A DNA stretch of 64,000 nt. Source: Myroides odoratus (GTDB lineage: Bacteria > Bacteroidota > Bacteroidia > Flavobacteriales > Flavobacteriaceae). Position 1 is the first letter of the stretch. Every line of letters starts with the position of its first letter. The notes under the pieces were generated by a model, which did not search any database, had not been told where the DNA came from, and saw only the letters and a list, made by a program, of their open reading frames with translations. The DNA is taken from assembly GCF_001549985.1 (NCBI RefSeq), contig NZ_LROZ01000012.1, forward strand, positions 50,584 through 114,583, in the 5' to 3' direction. Below are positions 42,820 to 51,119 of this stretch, one piece after another. The position numbers and the translations under genes were made by a program.

Positions 42820-42827
42820 TATCTTTG
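42820..42827 (+). promoter_or_regulatory. -7 box of the GNAT gene at 42880
   Basis: TATCTTTG matches the Bacteroidota TAnnTTTG box, 52 bp before the start; a TTTG at 42801-42804 could be the -33 element with a short 15-bp spacer. Confidence 0.5.
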
Positions 42828-42879
42828 TGCCAGAAATAAAGATAGAGCGAAGAAAAAAATGCAGTTCTAGCCTAAATCA

Positions 42880-43428
42880 ATGCAGCAATTTATGAAATTT
42901 GATACAACCTTAACTTTTTCAAGTGATCGCTTGAAGTTTATTATTGTAAATGACCAATACGTAGAGGACATTTTTAGAGAGTTAACTCCAACAGTAGCTA
43001 AATTCTTACCTTTTATCCCTACGCAAAAAAAAGAAGATACATTTGGCTTTGTGGCTTATAGCTTGGGACAATTAGAAAAGCAAAAAGATATTACTTTACT
43101 TGCGACTGATAATCAAACAGGTGAATTTATTGGATGTTGTGGAATCCACGATATTTGTGATGAATCTATCTCGATAGGCCTTTGGATCAAAGAAAGCGCA
43201 AACGGAAAAGGATATGGTAAAGAAATCGTCCGAGCATTAGAACAATTTGTTTTCGATCATTTAGCAGTGGATTATCTAATTTACAATGTAGAACGAAACA
43301 ATGCGGGAAGTATCAACATTGCAGAAAAATTAGGTTACGCTTACCACAGTAATTTCGAACGCAACATCAGTGAAGAAAAAGTATTGGATATGTTGCATTA
43401 TCGCAAGGCTAATCTTGCCAAGCAATAA
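42880..43428 (+). CDS. GNAT-family N-acetyltransferase (RimJ/RimL type)
   Basis: 182 residues. FSSDRLKFIIVNDQYVEDIF starts the domain; the acetyl-CoA loop is IKESANGKGYGKEIVRALEQ, with VERNNAGSINIAEKLGY after it, the RimL pattern. Substrate unknown. A second Met at codon 5 (MKFDTT) could be the start. A related GNAT domain occurs in the next gene (IGLWV.E..QGKGYGKELL), so the two genes probably arose by duplication. Confidence 0.88.
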   Translation: MQQFMKFDTTLTFSSDRLKFIIVNDQYVEDIFRELTPTVAKFLPFIPTQKKEDTFGFVAYSLGQLEKQKDITLLATDNQTGEFIGCCGIHDICDESISIGLWIKESANGKGYGKEIVRALEQFVFDHLAVDYLIYNVERNNAGSINIAEKLGYAYHSNFERNISEEKVLDMLHYRKANLAKQ

Positions 43429-43514
43429 ATCCAATTAAAAATAAGTGAATAGAAAAGTTCAGTTTGATTCTAACGAATTAAATTGAACTTTTTTGCATAA
43501 CAACCGGAATAAAT

Positions 43515-44576
43515 ATGAAACAAATATCCTCCTATACGCCAGAAAATCTTGCTAAACTTTCCTTTTTAGAGGAATCAGATCGAGAACTTATATCTTTATT
43601 GGAAGCATTATTTCGGGGTGAAACCAATTGGTCTGAAGTACTCCTGCAGGTAGAAGAAGCTCCGGATTTATCAGTGGTTTATCCTTGTATACTCTCGAAT
43701 ATAGTGGAAAATAGCACCCAAGAAGCGACGCTGATTGAACGCGAAGTACAGCTGCGATTACTCGCTGTAATACTGCAAAAGATGGGTAAGTACTGGAATA
43801 ACTATCGCTCAGTTTCGATACCCAATACTGCAGCTTGGCTAGAAGGATTGATTGAAAATCCCAAACAAGAGATAGCGAAAGAAGAGCAAACCAAGCAAGT
43901 TTGGTTTCACTTGTTGCAACTGCTATTAACAGCTCAAGACGATCTCAATCAAGTGACAACCTACAATTTAATTCAAGCAGGAATAAAGCAAGAGATAACG
44001 ATGATTGTAGCGATGTTAGCCCCTCAAGAGCGAAAGGTATTTGCTGCTCATGAGCAATGGGAAAGCACTCGATTGATGTTTAGAAAAATACAAGAAGACG
44101 ATAAAGCACTCTTGCAAGATCACTTTACACCAGCAGTTGGAAAATATTTGAGTATAGATGCCTTAAATCATCCCGTATTAGTACAAGCCTATATTCAACA
44201 GTCACAAGTAGAAATGCAACAAGGGACTTGCTTAGTTTTAATGGCTTTTGAACGTGAAACGAATGTGTTTGTTGGTTGTTTAACGCTGAATGATATCAAT
44301 TTTGTAACTGCTGAAATAGGATTGTGGGTCAGCGAAGCCCAACAAGGGAAGGGGTATGGCAAAGAATTACTCAATCAAGCAATTGCTATAATAGAAACAA
44401 GTATTCCAACGAATGAAATTATTTATACCGTTGAAAAAGAGAATCATATTAGTATAGCACTTTGTGAGAATATGGGATTCCAATTGGAACGAGAATTAAT
44501 CCTAGAACCTACACCTCTAAAGAATAAGTATAGAGAAATGTTGCGCTATGGTAAAACTGTAACCAAGAGACAATAA
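43515..44576 (+). CDS. GNAT acetyltransferase with extra N-terminal helical domain
   Basis: 353 residues. The C-terminal 170 residues are a GNAT of the RimJ/RimL type (TRLMFRKIQEDDKALLQDHF; IGLWVSEAQQGKGYGKELLN; VEKENHISIALCENMGFQLE). The N-terminal 180 residues are helical and unrecognised (SFLEESDRELISLLEALFRG; EREVQLRLLAVILQKMGKYW). They might be a partner-binding domain or part of a composite enzyme. The GNAT part resembles the preceding gene 86 bp upstream, so it may be a duplicated copy fused to a new domain. Ends at a bidirectional terminator. Confidence 0.8.
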   Translation: MKQISSYTPENLAKLSFLEESDRELISLLEALFRGETNWSEVLLQVEEAPDLSVVYPCILSNIVENSTQEATLIEREVQLRLLAVILQKMGKYWNNYRSVSIPNTAAWLEGLIENPKQEIAKEEQTKQVWFHLLQLLLTAQDDLNQVTTYNLIQAGIKQEITMIVAMLAPQERKVFAAHEQWESTRLMFRKIQEDDKALLQDHFTPAVGKYLSIDALNHPVLVQAYIQQSQVEMQQGTCLVLMAFERETNVFVGCLTLNDINFVTAEIGLWVSEAQQGKGYGKELLNQAIAIIETSIPTNEIIYTVEKENHISIALCENMGFQLERELILEPTPLKNKYREMLRYGKTVTKRQ

Positions 44577-44644
44577 ATAGATGTTAGCCCCTTGTTAGTA
44601 AGAAGAAATAGCCAATAGTGGCGTTTATTTGGTAAAGGAGTAAA

Positions 44645-44673
44645 AAAAATAGCGAGGGTTACTCGCTATTTTT
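44645..44673. terminator. bidirectional terminator
   Basis: The 12-bp stem AAAAATAGCGAG / CTCGCTATTTTT has a 5-nt loop and A/T tracts on both sides, between two convergent genes. Confidence 0.88.
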
Positions 44674-44708
44674 GTATCGTTATAAGAGAAAAGAGAAAAA
44701 TCGGTGCA

Positions 44709-45203
44709 TTAGAATTTATAACGCACAGCAATACCTAAGTCTAGGTATAAACCATCTCTATACGCATTGTTCAAATACAATTCTGGACGTGCGTCAATGG
44801 CAATTTGCAAGGGAATATCCAAATTGTATTCCAATCCCACTGTTCCTGTTAATAGACCAAATGTTCCATCGTCTTTGTATCGACGACCATGGTCATGGTA
44901 TTTGTAGTCATAAGTTCCTACAGCCGCACCAGCACCAGCAAACCAATTCAGATTGCCTTCAATATTCCAAACCCATTCGTACAATCCTGTAACCTTCACT
45001 GTATTGTAGTTATGGTTGTCTCTAAATCCTAGGTTAACCTCTAAGCGATTGTTACGCATTAAATCTCTTTGGTAAGAAATCTCCGTTCCTAATCCTGAAT
45101 TTGCTCCAAAACGCAAACCAATAGCATTTTTAGGTCCTTTTTGTGCAAAGGATGTTGTAGCAACAAGCCCAACTAATCCAATTGAAAGCAGCAATTTTCT
45201 CAT
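44709..45203 (-). CDS. predicted outer-membrane protein
   Basis: 164 residues. The signal peptide MRKLLLSIGLVGLVATTSFA is followed by QKGPKNAIGLRFGANSGLGT and amphipathic strands such as GLLTGTVGLEYNLDIPLQIA, ending LDLGIAVRYKF. The terminal Phe and strand pattern fit a small outer-membrane beta-barrel of Bacteroidota. No specific function is known. Confidence 0.8.
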   Translation of the reverse strand: MRKLLLSIGLVGLVATTSFAQKGPKNAIGLRFGANSGLGTEISYQRDLMRNNRLEVNLGFRDNHNYNTVKVTGLYEWVWNIEGNLNWFAGAGAAVGTYDYKYHDHGRRYKDDGTFGLLTGTVGLEYNLDIPLQIAIDARPELYLNNAYRDGLYLDLGIAVRYKF

Positions 45204-45307
45204 TTTCTTATTTAATTTTTAGTTTAAGACTGCAAAAATAAGGAATCCATGAGGATTATAAAAGAGGAGTGTATAAATGAATTAAAGTGATAAAATTGAT
45301 TTTTTTG

Positions 45308-45338
45308 TTGTCAATTTTAAATAAAGGAATTATCTTTG
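45308..45338 (+). promoter_or_regulatory. promoter of the NhaC-family transporter gene
   Basis: TTG at 45308-45310, a 20-bp spacer and TATCTTTG at 45331-45338 fit the Bacteroidota -33/-7 pattern. Transcription would begin near 45345, giving a 5' leader of about 185 nt that starts at the structured region. Confidence 0.6.
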
Positions 45339-45342
45339 TCGC

Positions 45343-45422
45343 TTAATTATCAGGAATTTTTCTAAAAACAAGTAGAAAAATAGCAACCTGCAACAACAAG
45401 CAAGGTGCTGCAAACGATAAGC
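45343..45422 (+). ncRNA. structured leader, SAM-clan-like candidate riboswitch
   Basis: P1 TTATC (45347-45351) pairs with GATAA (45416-45420). P2 ATTTTTCTA / TAGAAAAAT (45356-45381) is next. Then AGCAACC...AAGGTGCT (45382-45409) resembles the P3 core of SAM-I riboswitches (GCAACC...GGTGCTAA). The SAM-I k-turn and GAGGGA/GGCCC segments are absent, so it is at best a reduced variant. The downstream NhaC family includes the methionine transporter MetT, which is often under SAM control. Confidence 0.4.
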
Positions 45423-45530
45423 CAGTAATGGAAAAAATGTTGTATATACCACACTTAGGTATAATTGATGTAGTATTTTTTTTCATTTGGTACACGTTGT
45501 TTACTTGCTTTTAGAATAAAAAATAGAACT

Positions 45531-46823
45531 ATGTCAGACAATAAATTCTACACTCTTATTCCCTTTTTTGTATTTGTAGCTGTCTTTTTAGGTAGTGGAA
45601 TCGCTTTGGATAATTTTTATCAATTGCCCTCGCCTATAGCTATTAGCTTTGGGATTATTACAGCGTTCATGCTTTTTTATAAAACCCCAATTAACGACCG
45701 TATAACAGCGCTAATTGAAGGCTGTGGGGATAGTAAAATTATAACCATGTGTTTGATCTACTTACTCGCTGGGGCTTTTGCAACTATTACCAAAGCAATT
45801 GGAGGTGTTGATGCAATGGTACATATCGGTTTACACTATATTCCAGTGGCTTATTTAGCTGTGGGAATTTTTGTCATCTCTTGTTTCTTATCCCTTTCTA
45901 TTGGAACATCAGTCGGAACGATTGTGGCCTTAGGACCAATCGTTGTAGGATTAGCAGAAAAAACAGGAAGTGCTATGGGCTTACTTTGTGGTGCACTATT
46001 AGGAGGAGCTATGTTTGGTGATAACCTCTCTGTTATTTCAGATACAACAATTACAGCAACGCAGACAATGGGATGTGAGATGAAAGATAAATTCAAGGCC
46101 AATTTTAAAATTGCTATTCCAGCAGCTTTGTTGACGCTTGTTGTTTTGGTATTCATGAAAAATGATACGGTAGATGTTGCTTTAGCTTTGGATGAGCAAA
46201 CCAATTATGTCTTGCTGATTCCTTATGTATTGACCATTATCTTGGCCTTGGTCGGAATCCAGGTTTTCGTTGCTCTTTTCATAGGTATTCTCTCAGCAAG
46301 TCTTATTGGTTTAGTGCAAGTAGATTTTGATGTGGTAGGTTTAGCTACCCATACTTATGAAGGGTTTACTTCCATGACGGAAATCTTCTTATTATCCATG
46401 TTGACAGGAGGTTTAGCACGTATGATTGAACAACAAGGAGGGATTGCATGGATCTTGAAAAGCATGCAAAAGAGAATTCGAACCAGTAAAGGGGCGGTTT
46501 TTGGTATTGCCTCTCTCGTTTCAGGGATTGGGGTTTGTGTGGCAAATAATACCGTTTCGATTTTAGTTGCAGGAAATTTAGCAAATGATGTCGCAACTGA
46601 ATACAAACTAAATCGCCCATATGTCGCTTCAGTATTAGATATTTTTGCTTGTATTATACAAGGAATACTTCCGTATGGAGCTCAAATTCTTATTTTATTG
46701 AGTTTTACAAATAAGAAATTAGGCTATCTTGAATTGATTTCTCAAGGATACTACTTTGCTTTTCTATTTTTAGTTACTGTGTTTTACATGATGTTTTTTA
46801 GAAAAGAGGTACAAACAACTTAA
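45531..46823 (+). CDS. NhaC-family transporter (Na+/H+ antiporter or MetT-like)
   Basis: 430 residues with about 11 hydrophobic segments. The family core is GTSVGTIVALGPIVVGLAEK, then GLLCGALLGGAMFGDNLSVI and SDTTITATQTMGCEMKDKFK, typical of NhaC. Members exchange Na+/H+, malate/lactate, or carry methionine (MetT). The structured leader with a SAM-I-like core makes methionine uptake a hypothesis. It is followed 43 bp later by fabG with its own -7 box. Confidence 0.88.
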   Translation: MSDNKFYTLIPFFVFVAVFLGSGIALDNFYQLPSPIAISFGIITAFMLFYKTPINDRITALIEGCGDSKIITMCLIYLLAGAFATITKAIGGVDAMVHIGLHYIPVAYLAVGIFVISCFLSLSIGTSVGTIVALGPIVVGLAEKTGSAMGLLCGALLGGAMFGDNLSVISDTTITATQTMGCEMKDKFKANFKIAIPAALLTLVVLVFMKNDTVDVALALDEQTNYVLLIPYVLTIILALVGIQVFVALFIGILSASLIGLVQVDFDVVGLATHTYEGFTSMTEIFLLSMLTGGLARMIEQQGGIAWILKSMQKRIRTSKGAVFGIASLVSGIGVCVANNTVSILVAGNLANDVATEYKLNRPYVASVLDIFACIIQGILPYGAQILILLSFTNKKLGYLELISQGYYFAFLFLVTVFYMMFFRKEVQTT

Positions 46824-46829
46824 AATAGT

Positions 46830-46837
46830 TATATTTG
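46830..46837 (+). promoter_or_regulatory. -7 box of fabG
   Basis: TATATTTG, the Bacteroidota consensus, lies 30 bp before the fabG start. It suggests fabG has its own promoter despite the short gap to the transporter gene. Confidence 0.6.
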
Positions 46838-46866
46838 CGCTTTGTCAAAACAAAATTTAAATATAC

Positions 46867-47613
46867 ATGAAATTATTAGAAGGAAAGATAGCAATTATTA
46901 CCGGTGCTACACGTGGAATTGGTAGAGGTGTGGCAATAGCGTTTGCAGAGCAAGGAGCTAATGTAGCTTTTACTTATAGCTCATCTGTACAAGCAGCAGA
47001 TGAATTAGTAAGCGAATTAGTAGCTTTAGGAGTTCAAGCAAAAGGATATCAATCAAATGCAGCAGAATATGCAGCAGCAGAACAATTGGTTGATGAAGTT
47101 TTGAAAGACTTTGGTAATATTGATATTTTAATTAATAATGCAGGTATTACAAAAGATAATTTGTTAATGAGAATGTCAGAGCAAGATTTTGATGCAGTTA
47201 TCGAAGTAAACTTGAAGTCAGTGTTTAATATGACAAAAGCCGTACAGCGCACCATGTTGAAAAATAGAAAAGGATCTATTATTAATATGAGTTCTGTTGT
47301 AGGGGTAAAAGGAAATGCGGGTCAAGCAAATTATGCAGCATCTAAAGCAGGAGTGATTGGGTTCTCTAAATCAGTAGCTTTAGAATTAGGATCTAGAAAT
47401 ATTCGTTGTAACGTAATTGCACCAGGATTTATTGAAACAGAAATGACGGGGAAATTAGCAGAAGATGTGGTAAAAGGATGGACAGATGCGATTCCATTAA
47501 AACGCGGAGGAAAACCAGAAGATATTGCAAATGCATGTGTGTTCTTGGCTTCAGAGATGTCTGCTTATATTACAGGACAAGTAATCAACGTGGATGGAGG
47601 AATGTTAACCTAA
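46867..47613 (+). CDS. fabG: 3-oxoacyl-[acyl-carrier-protein] reductase
   Basis: 248 residues, the usual FabG length; reduces 3-oxoacyl-ACP with NADPH in fatty-acid elongation. TGATRGIG (13-20) binds the cofactor, NNAG is near 90-93, and the catalytic residues are Ser143, Tyr156 and Lys160 (QANYAASKAGVIGFSKSVAL). VIAPGFIETEMT and the C-terminal ITGQVINVDGGM are FabG hallmarks. Own promoter and strong terminator, so a single-gene unit. Confidence 0.95.
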   Translation: MKLLEGKIAIITGATRGIGRGVAIAFAEQGANVAFTYSSSVQAADELVSELVALGVQAKGYQSNAAEYAAAEQLVDEVLKDFGNIDILINNAGITKDNLLMRMSEQDFDAVIEVNLKSVFNMTKAVQRTMLKNRKGSIINMSSVVGVKGNAGQANYAASKAGVIGFSKSVALELGSRNIRCNVIAPGFIETEMTGKLAEDVVKGWTDAIPLKRGGKPEDIANACVFLASEMSAYITGQVINVDGGMLT

Positions 47614-47634
47614 TCCATTTTAAATACAAAAAGG

Positions 47635-47667
47635 AGAGAGTAAATTTGATTTACTCTCTTTTTTTTT
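47635..47667 (+). terminator. fabG terminator
   Basis: The stem AGAGAGTAAAT / ATTTACTCTCT has a 3-nt loop and is followed by eight T, 22 bp after the stop. Confidence 0.92.
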
Positions 47668-47817
47668 GCTCTCGTGGTGCATGGATTCATCTTGGTATAG
47701 GAGCAATTTGTTTAAAGGGAAAGAAAAAAGAAAAAGCAAACCTTAAAAATATTTGATTTATAGACGAAAAAAGGATAATTTTAAGATTCAGTTGAAATGA
47801 TTTAAGCTTTAAAAACA

Positions 47818-48597
47818 TTGAAAGATTTTATAACCCACAATCAAAAAGTCTGGGATAATCAAGCAAGGGCTAATGTCGCTTGGTCTCAACCTGTTAGTAG
47901 TGAACAAGTAGAAAATGCAAAAAAGGGAATATGGGAGTTGTATATATTGCCAACCCCAATAGACAAAGATTGGATTGGCGATGTTAAAGGAAAAAAAGTA
48001 TTGTGTCTCGCTTCTGCTGGTGGACAACAAGGTCCCATATTAGCTGCTTTAGGAGCAGAAGTAGTGGTATATGACTTATCTGAAGAACAATTGAATAAAG
48101 ATGCGATGGTAGCACAACGAGATCACTTAAATCTGCGTATTGTACAAGGCGATATGTGTGATTTATCTCCGTTTGAGGACGCGTATTTTGATTTAATTGT
48201 GCACCCTATCTCCAACTTATATGTCGATGATGTCAACAAAGTATGGAAGGAGTGCCATCGTGTTTTAAAAGTGGGAGGAAAGCTCATCAGTAGTTTCTAT
48301 AATCCTATTGTTTTTGTCGAAGATCGAAGCGCAGAATTAAAGGAACAAGGATTAATTCGCCCGCGTTTTACTATTCCTTATGCAGATAGTGTAGATTTAA
48401 CACCAGAAGAATTACAACAAAAAGTGGATAGAGGTGAGGCATTCGTGTTTGGCCATACGTTGAAGGATTTAATTGGAGGGCAAACACAAGTTGGTTTTGC
48501 TATTACAGCGTATGAGGAAGCATGGCAACCCAATCCTCGTTTCACAATAGACACTTTTATTCCAACCTTTATAGGAACACAAAGTGTGAAATTATAA
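47818..48597 (+). CDS. class I SAM-dependent methyltransferase
   Basis: 259 residues from a TTG start; an in-frame stop lies 15 bp upstream and no ATG is nearer. The N-terminus KDFITHNQKVWDNQARANVA is typical of this group. The SAM-binding motif is KKVLCLASAGGQQGPILAAL, with VVVYDLSEEQL and IVQGDMCDLSPFEDAYFDLI following, and VGGKLISSFYNP as motif IV-like. The substrate is unknown. It is 21 bp upstream of the glycolipid-binding-domain gene, so they are probably one operon. Confidence 0.87.
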   Translation: MKDFITHNQKVWDNQARANVAWSQPVSSEQVENAKKGIWELYILPTPIDKDWIGDVKGKKVLCLASAGGQQGPILAALGAEVVVYDLSEEQLNKDAMVAQRDHLNLRIVQGDMCDLSPFEDAYFDLIVHPISNLYVDDVNKVWKECHRVLKVGGKLISSFYNPIVFVEDRSAELKEQGLIRPRFTIPYADSVDLTPEELQQKVDRGEAFVFGHTLKDLIGGQTQVGFAITAYEEAWQPNPRFTIDTFIPTFIGTQSVKL

Positions 48598-48618
48598 AAA
48601 CTCATAGTCTTGAATTAT

Positions 48619-49164
48619 ATGGAAAAAAAACGTACGTGGTTAGGAATAGATACAATTTCGGTTGAGCATCTGACCTGTATTGAAAAAGAAGGTAGTTATC
48701 ACTGCAAAGGGGAACTCGTAGGCAATAAAAATAATCGCATCTATGGAGTAGAATACCAAATTGTAGCTACTTCCAATTGGGAAACCAGATTTTTTGATAT
48801 TCGTTGTCAAGAAGGACATCGTTATTATCAATTAAGTGGACATAAATTAAATGAACAATGGATGTTAGATGAACAAGAATATCCCCATTTAAAAGAATGT
48901 TTAGATATTGATATTTCAGTTACCCCTTTTACGAATACGTTACCCATTAATCGATTAAAACTAGCTATAGGAGAGTCAAAGACAATCCCTGTATTGTATA
49001 TTAATCCTTTAGAGGAAAATTTTACGATGATACAACAGCAGTACACCAAATTAGCTGACAATACCTATCATTATAAAAATATTTGGAGTGATTTTGAAGC
49101 TACCATTACAGTTGATCAAGATGGATTAGTGGTCGAATACCCAGGACTTTTTAAAACCGTTTAG
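48619..49164 (+). CDS. putative glycolipid-binding domain protein (PF06475 type)
   Basis: 181 residues from the ATG at 48619 (a TTG at 48610 is an alternative). The C-terminal half carries DIDISVTPFTNTLPINRLKL, very close to the TPFTNTLPIRRL motif of the DUF1089/glycolipid-binding family, plus DQDGLVVEYPGLFKTV. The N-terminal WLGIDTISVEHLTCIEKEGS also fits. Its ligand has not been shown for this protein. Pairs with the methyltransferase and ends in a terminator. Confidence 0.85.
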   Translation: MEKKRTWLGIDTISVEHLTCIEKEGSYHCKGELVGNKNNRIYGVEYQIVATSNWETRFFDIRCQEGHRYYQLSGHKLNEQWMLDEQEYPHLKECLDIDISVTPFTNTLPINRLKLAIGESKTIPVLYINPLEENFTMIQQQYTKLADNTYHYKNIWSDFEATITVDQDGLVVEYPGLFKTV

Positions 49165-49216
49165 AGCAGTTGCCAATGCGAATTTAAAATTTGTATTGTG
49201 CGAGGATATAGAATAG

Positions 49217-49250
49217 AAAAGAGCATTGATATTTCAATGCTCTTTTTTTT
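49217..49250 (+). terminator. terminator after the glycolipid-binding gene
   Basis: The stem AAAAGAGCATTGA / TTCAATGCTCTTTT (one mismatch near the loop) is followed by a T-run. Confidence 0.9.
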
Positions 49251-49280
49251 GTTCTATCCTAGAGCCCTATCAAAACAACG

Positions 49281-49357
49281 GCTTGTTTCTTCACTTCTGG
49301 AAATTTCACATTTTTAAAAACAGTTCTTTTTTGTTAATTGTTTTGGTAATATGATCA
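49281..49357 (+). promoter_or_regulatory. shared upstream element A
   Basis: Contains GCTTGTTTC at the start, TTTTTTGTTAAT in the middle and ATGATCA at the end, matching elements B (52487-52566) and C (63623-63699) in order and spacing, though it is the most divergent of the three. Confidence 0.5.
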
Positions 49358-49601
49358 TGTTTTTAACAGAATGAATTAAAATGTTGATTTTATTTCAAAT
49401 AGTTTTATACTATTCTTTGCATGTTGATCATGTCAAATAAGTGATTTAGGTATTGATTCGTTTCGTATTGAACGGAGCAAAAGAATGAAAACACAACTTC
49501 AAACTAAAAAAACTTTCTATATCAACAATTGTATGTTGAAAAATCACATAAAAGAGAACATCGGGATAGTAATAAAAAAGAAGGGATAAAAGCGATGGAC
49601 A

Positions 49602-51107
49602 ATGGATAAATATAGAATTACTGATGAATCCATGGAGTATAATGGGCACAAATTGTGGCGTATTGAATGTTTGCGTACACACAAAAAGGGAGGTTGGATT
49701 CAAAATGAAACCAATTTGAGTCAATTAGGCGAAGCATGGATTGCAGACAATGCTAAAGTATATGGAGAAGCATCAATTTCAGATAATGCGAAAGTAAGTG
49801 GAAATGCGGAAGTATTTGGGGCAGCACAAATTACAGCAGACGCACAAGTCTATGATCATGCTATGGTTTCTGATTATGCCAAAGTGTGTGATTATGCTAC
49901 TGTTGAGGATTCTGCTCAAATTTACGGACATGCCACTATTTCGGGACATGCGCTTGTAGCTGCATATGCGCAAGTATATGATTATGCTTCAATAGAAGGG
50001 TGTGCACAAGTCTATGATAATGTGCAAGTCTATGGTCATGCAAGAGTAAAAGATTATGCTCATGTTTTTAAAGAGGCTCGCATCAAAGGATATACAGTTG
50101 TATTGAACAATGATCGTGTAAGTGAAAATTTATATAACTGGGAAGATATTAATGAGTTGTCTTTCTTGGAAATTAGTGATGTGAATGGCAGTAAATCTGC
50201 ACAACTCTATGCAAATGGTCGACATCAAGTAGCCGTGAAGGTATCTTTTGTGGCAAAAGATCGAAATAAGAACACAATAAAAATATCAGCAAAGGAAATC
50301 TTTGAAAATATTGAATTTGTGGATGAAGAAAATAGACTCATTCAAAATGGAATAACCTATACCGATACTCCAAGTATATATGTTTACCCACTGCCCGATC
50401 AAACAAGAATAACGAACAAGGAGACAAAATCAACAGCCTTGTTTTATTGCTCCATAGATCGCATGATTAATGCCTTTAAATTATGTGTTAGATGCAAAAT
50501 TAAGCAGTGGTCTATAACGAATGGAATGGAGAAGATAAAACGCATAGAATATAGTACTTCGATTGAGAATAATAATGACCTGATGAAAGAAGATTTCATA
50601 ATCTTTCATGTGGTTCCGAAACGACAGTTTACCCAATCAAATTTAGCTGTACAAATTTTTACTGAAACGGAGGTCAATGGAATACCTAATTCTATTTTGA
50701 CTAAATATTATGTCCAATTTAATCAACTCGATGGTATAATAACACGACAAGCATCTTGTATTGAGAAAAATTGGTTCCATTATAGGCAAATGGGTATTTA
50801 TAAAGGATGCAGTGTCTCTACGGATAGTTCCTTTGTGAAAAATGACAACGCTTTGTTTACAATGAAATTTGAATATACTTCAAGTAAATATAAAGTGATA
50901 ACTGCTAAAAATCACGAGGTAGACGGTCTTTGTTTTTGGGTATACCAATTGTGGGAAGGACTATTATGGTCCTATTATGAAGGGGGAGGTGAAATGTATT
51001 TTTTACTGTATGATCAATATGGTAATGAAGCCAATTTAAAAGCACAAGTAACAGAAGATGGACGATTGAATTTTCATGTTCGATTGTTAGCATTAAACCA
51101 GGAGTAA
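49602..51107 (+). CDS. beta-helix (YdcK-like) protein with NGRHQV C-terminal domain
   Basis: 501 residues, no signal peptide. Residues 1-45 hold the family opening KYRITDESMEYNGHKLWRIE, then KGGWIQNETNLSQLG. Residues 46-168 are about 18-20 hexapeptide-like repeats (AKVYGEASISDNAKVSGNAE), predicted to form a left-handed beta helix as in YdcK proteins. After a linker with YNWEDINELSF comes a domain starting LYANGRHQV (202-210) and containing LCVRC, TKYYVQFN, NHEVDGLCFWVYQLWEG and YGNEA; I do not recognise it. It shares this whole design with 52805 and 54383. The Rhs-type gene follows by 12 bp. Function unknown. Confidence 0.8.
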   Translation: MDKYRITDESMEYNGHKLWRIECLRTHKKGGWIQNETNLSQLGEAWIADNAKVYGEASISDNAKVSGNAEVFGAAQITADAQVYDHAMVSDYAKVCDYATVEDSAQIYGHATISGHALVAAYAQVYDYASIEGCAQVYDNVQVYGHARVKDYAHVFKEARIKGYTVVLNNDRVSENLYNWEDINELSFLEISDVNGSKSAQLYANGRHQVAVKVSFVAKDRNKNTIKISAKEIFENIEFVDEENRLIQNGITYTDTPSIYVYPLPDQTRITNKETKSTALFYCSIDRMINAFKLCVRCKIKQWSITNGMEKIKRIEYSTSIENNNDLMKEDFIIFHVVPKRQFTQSNLAVQIFTETEVNGIPNSILTKYYVQFNQLDGIITRQASCIEKNWFHYRQMGIYKGCSVSTDSSFVKNDNALFTMKFEYTSSKYKVITAKNHEVDGLCFWVYQLWEGLLWSYYEGGGEMYFLLYDQYGNEANLKAQVTEDGRLNFHVRLLALNQE

Positions 51108-51119
51108 ATTAAATACGCT

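Larger units (their letters stand above)
45204..45530. other. nhaC leader and promoter region
   Basis: It contains a promoter (45308-45338), a structured leader (45345-45422) and a downstream hairpin TATACC / GGTATA (45445-45463). No protein gene. Confidence 0.5.
49165..49601. other. leader region of the LbH/Rhs cluster with element A
   Basis: After the terminator at 49217, element A (49281-49357) is a copy of the sequence at 52487 and 63623. Its end is 244 bp before the start codon. The rest is AT-rich and has no gene. Confidence 0.5.
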
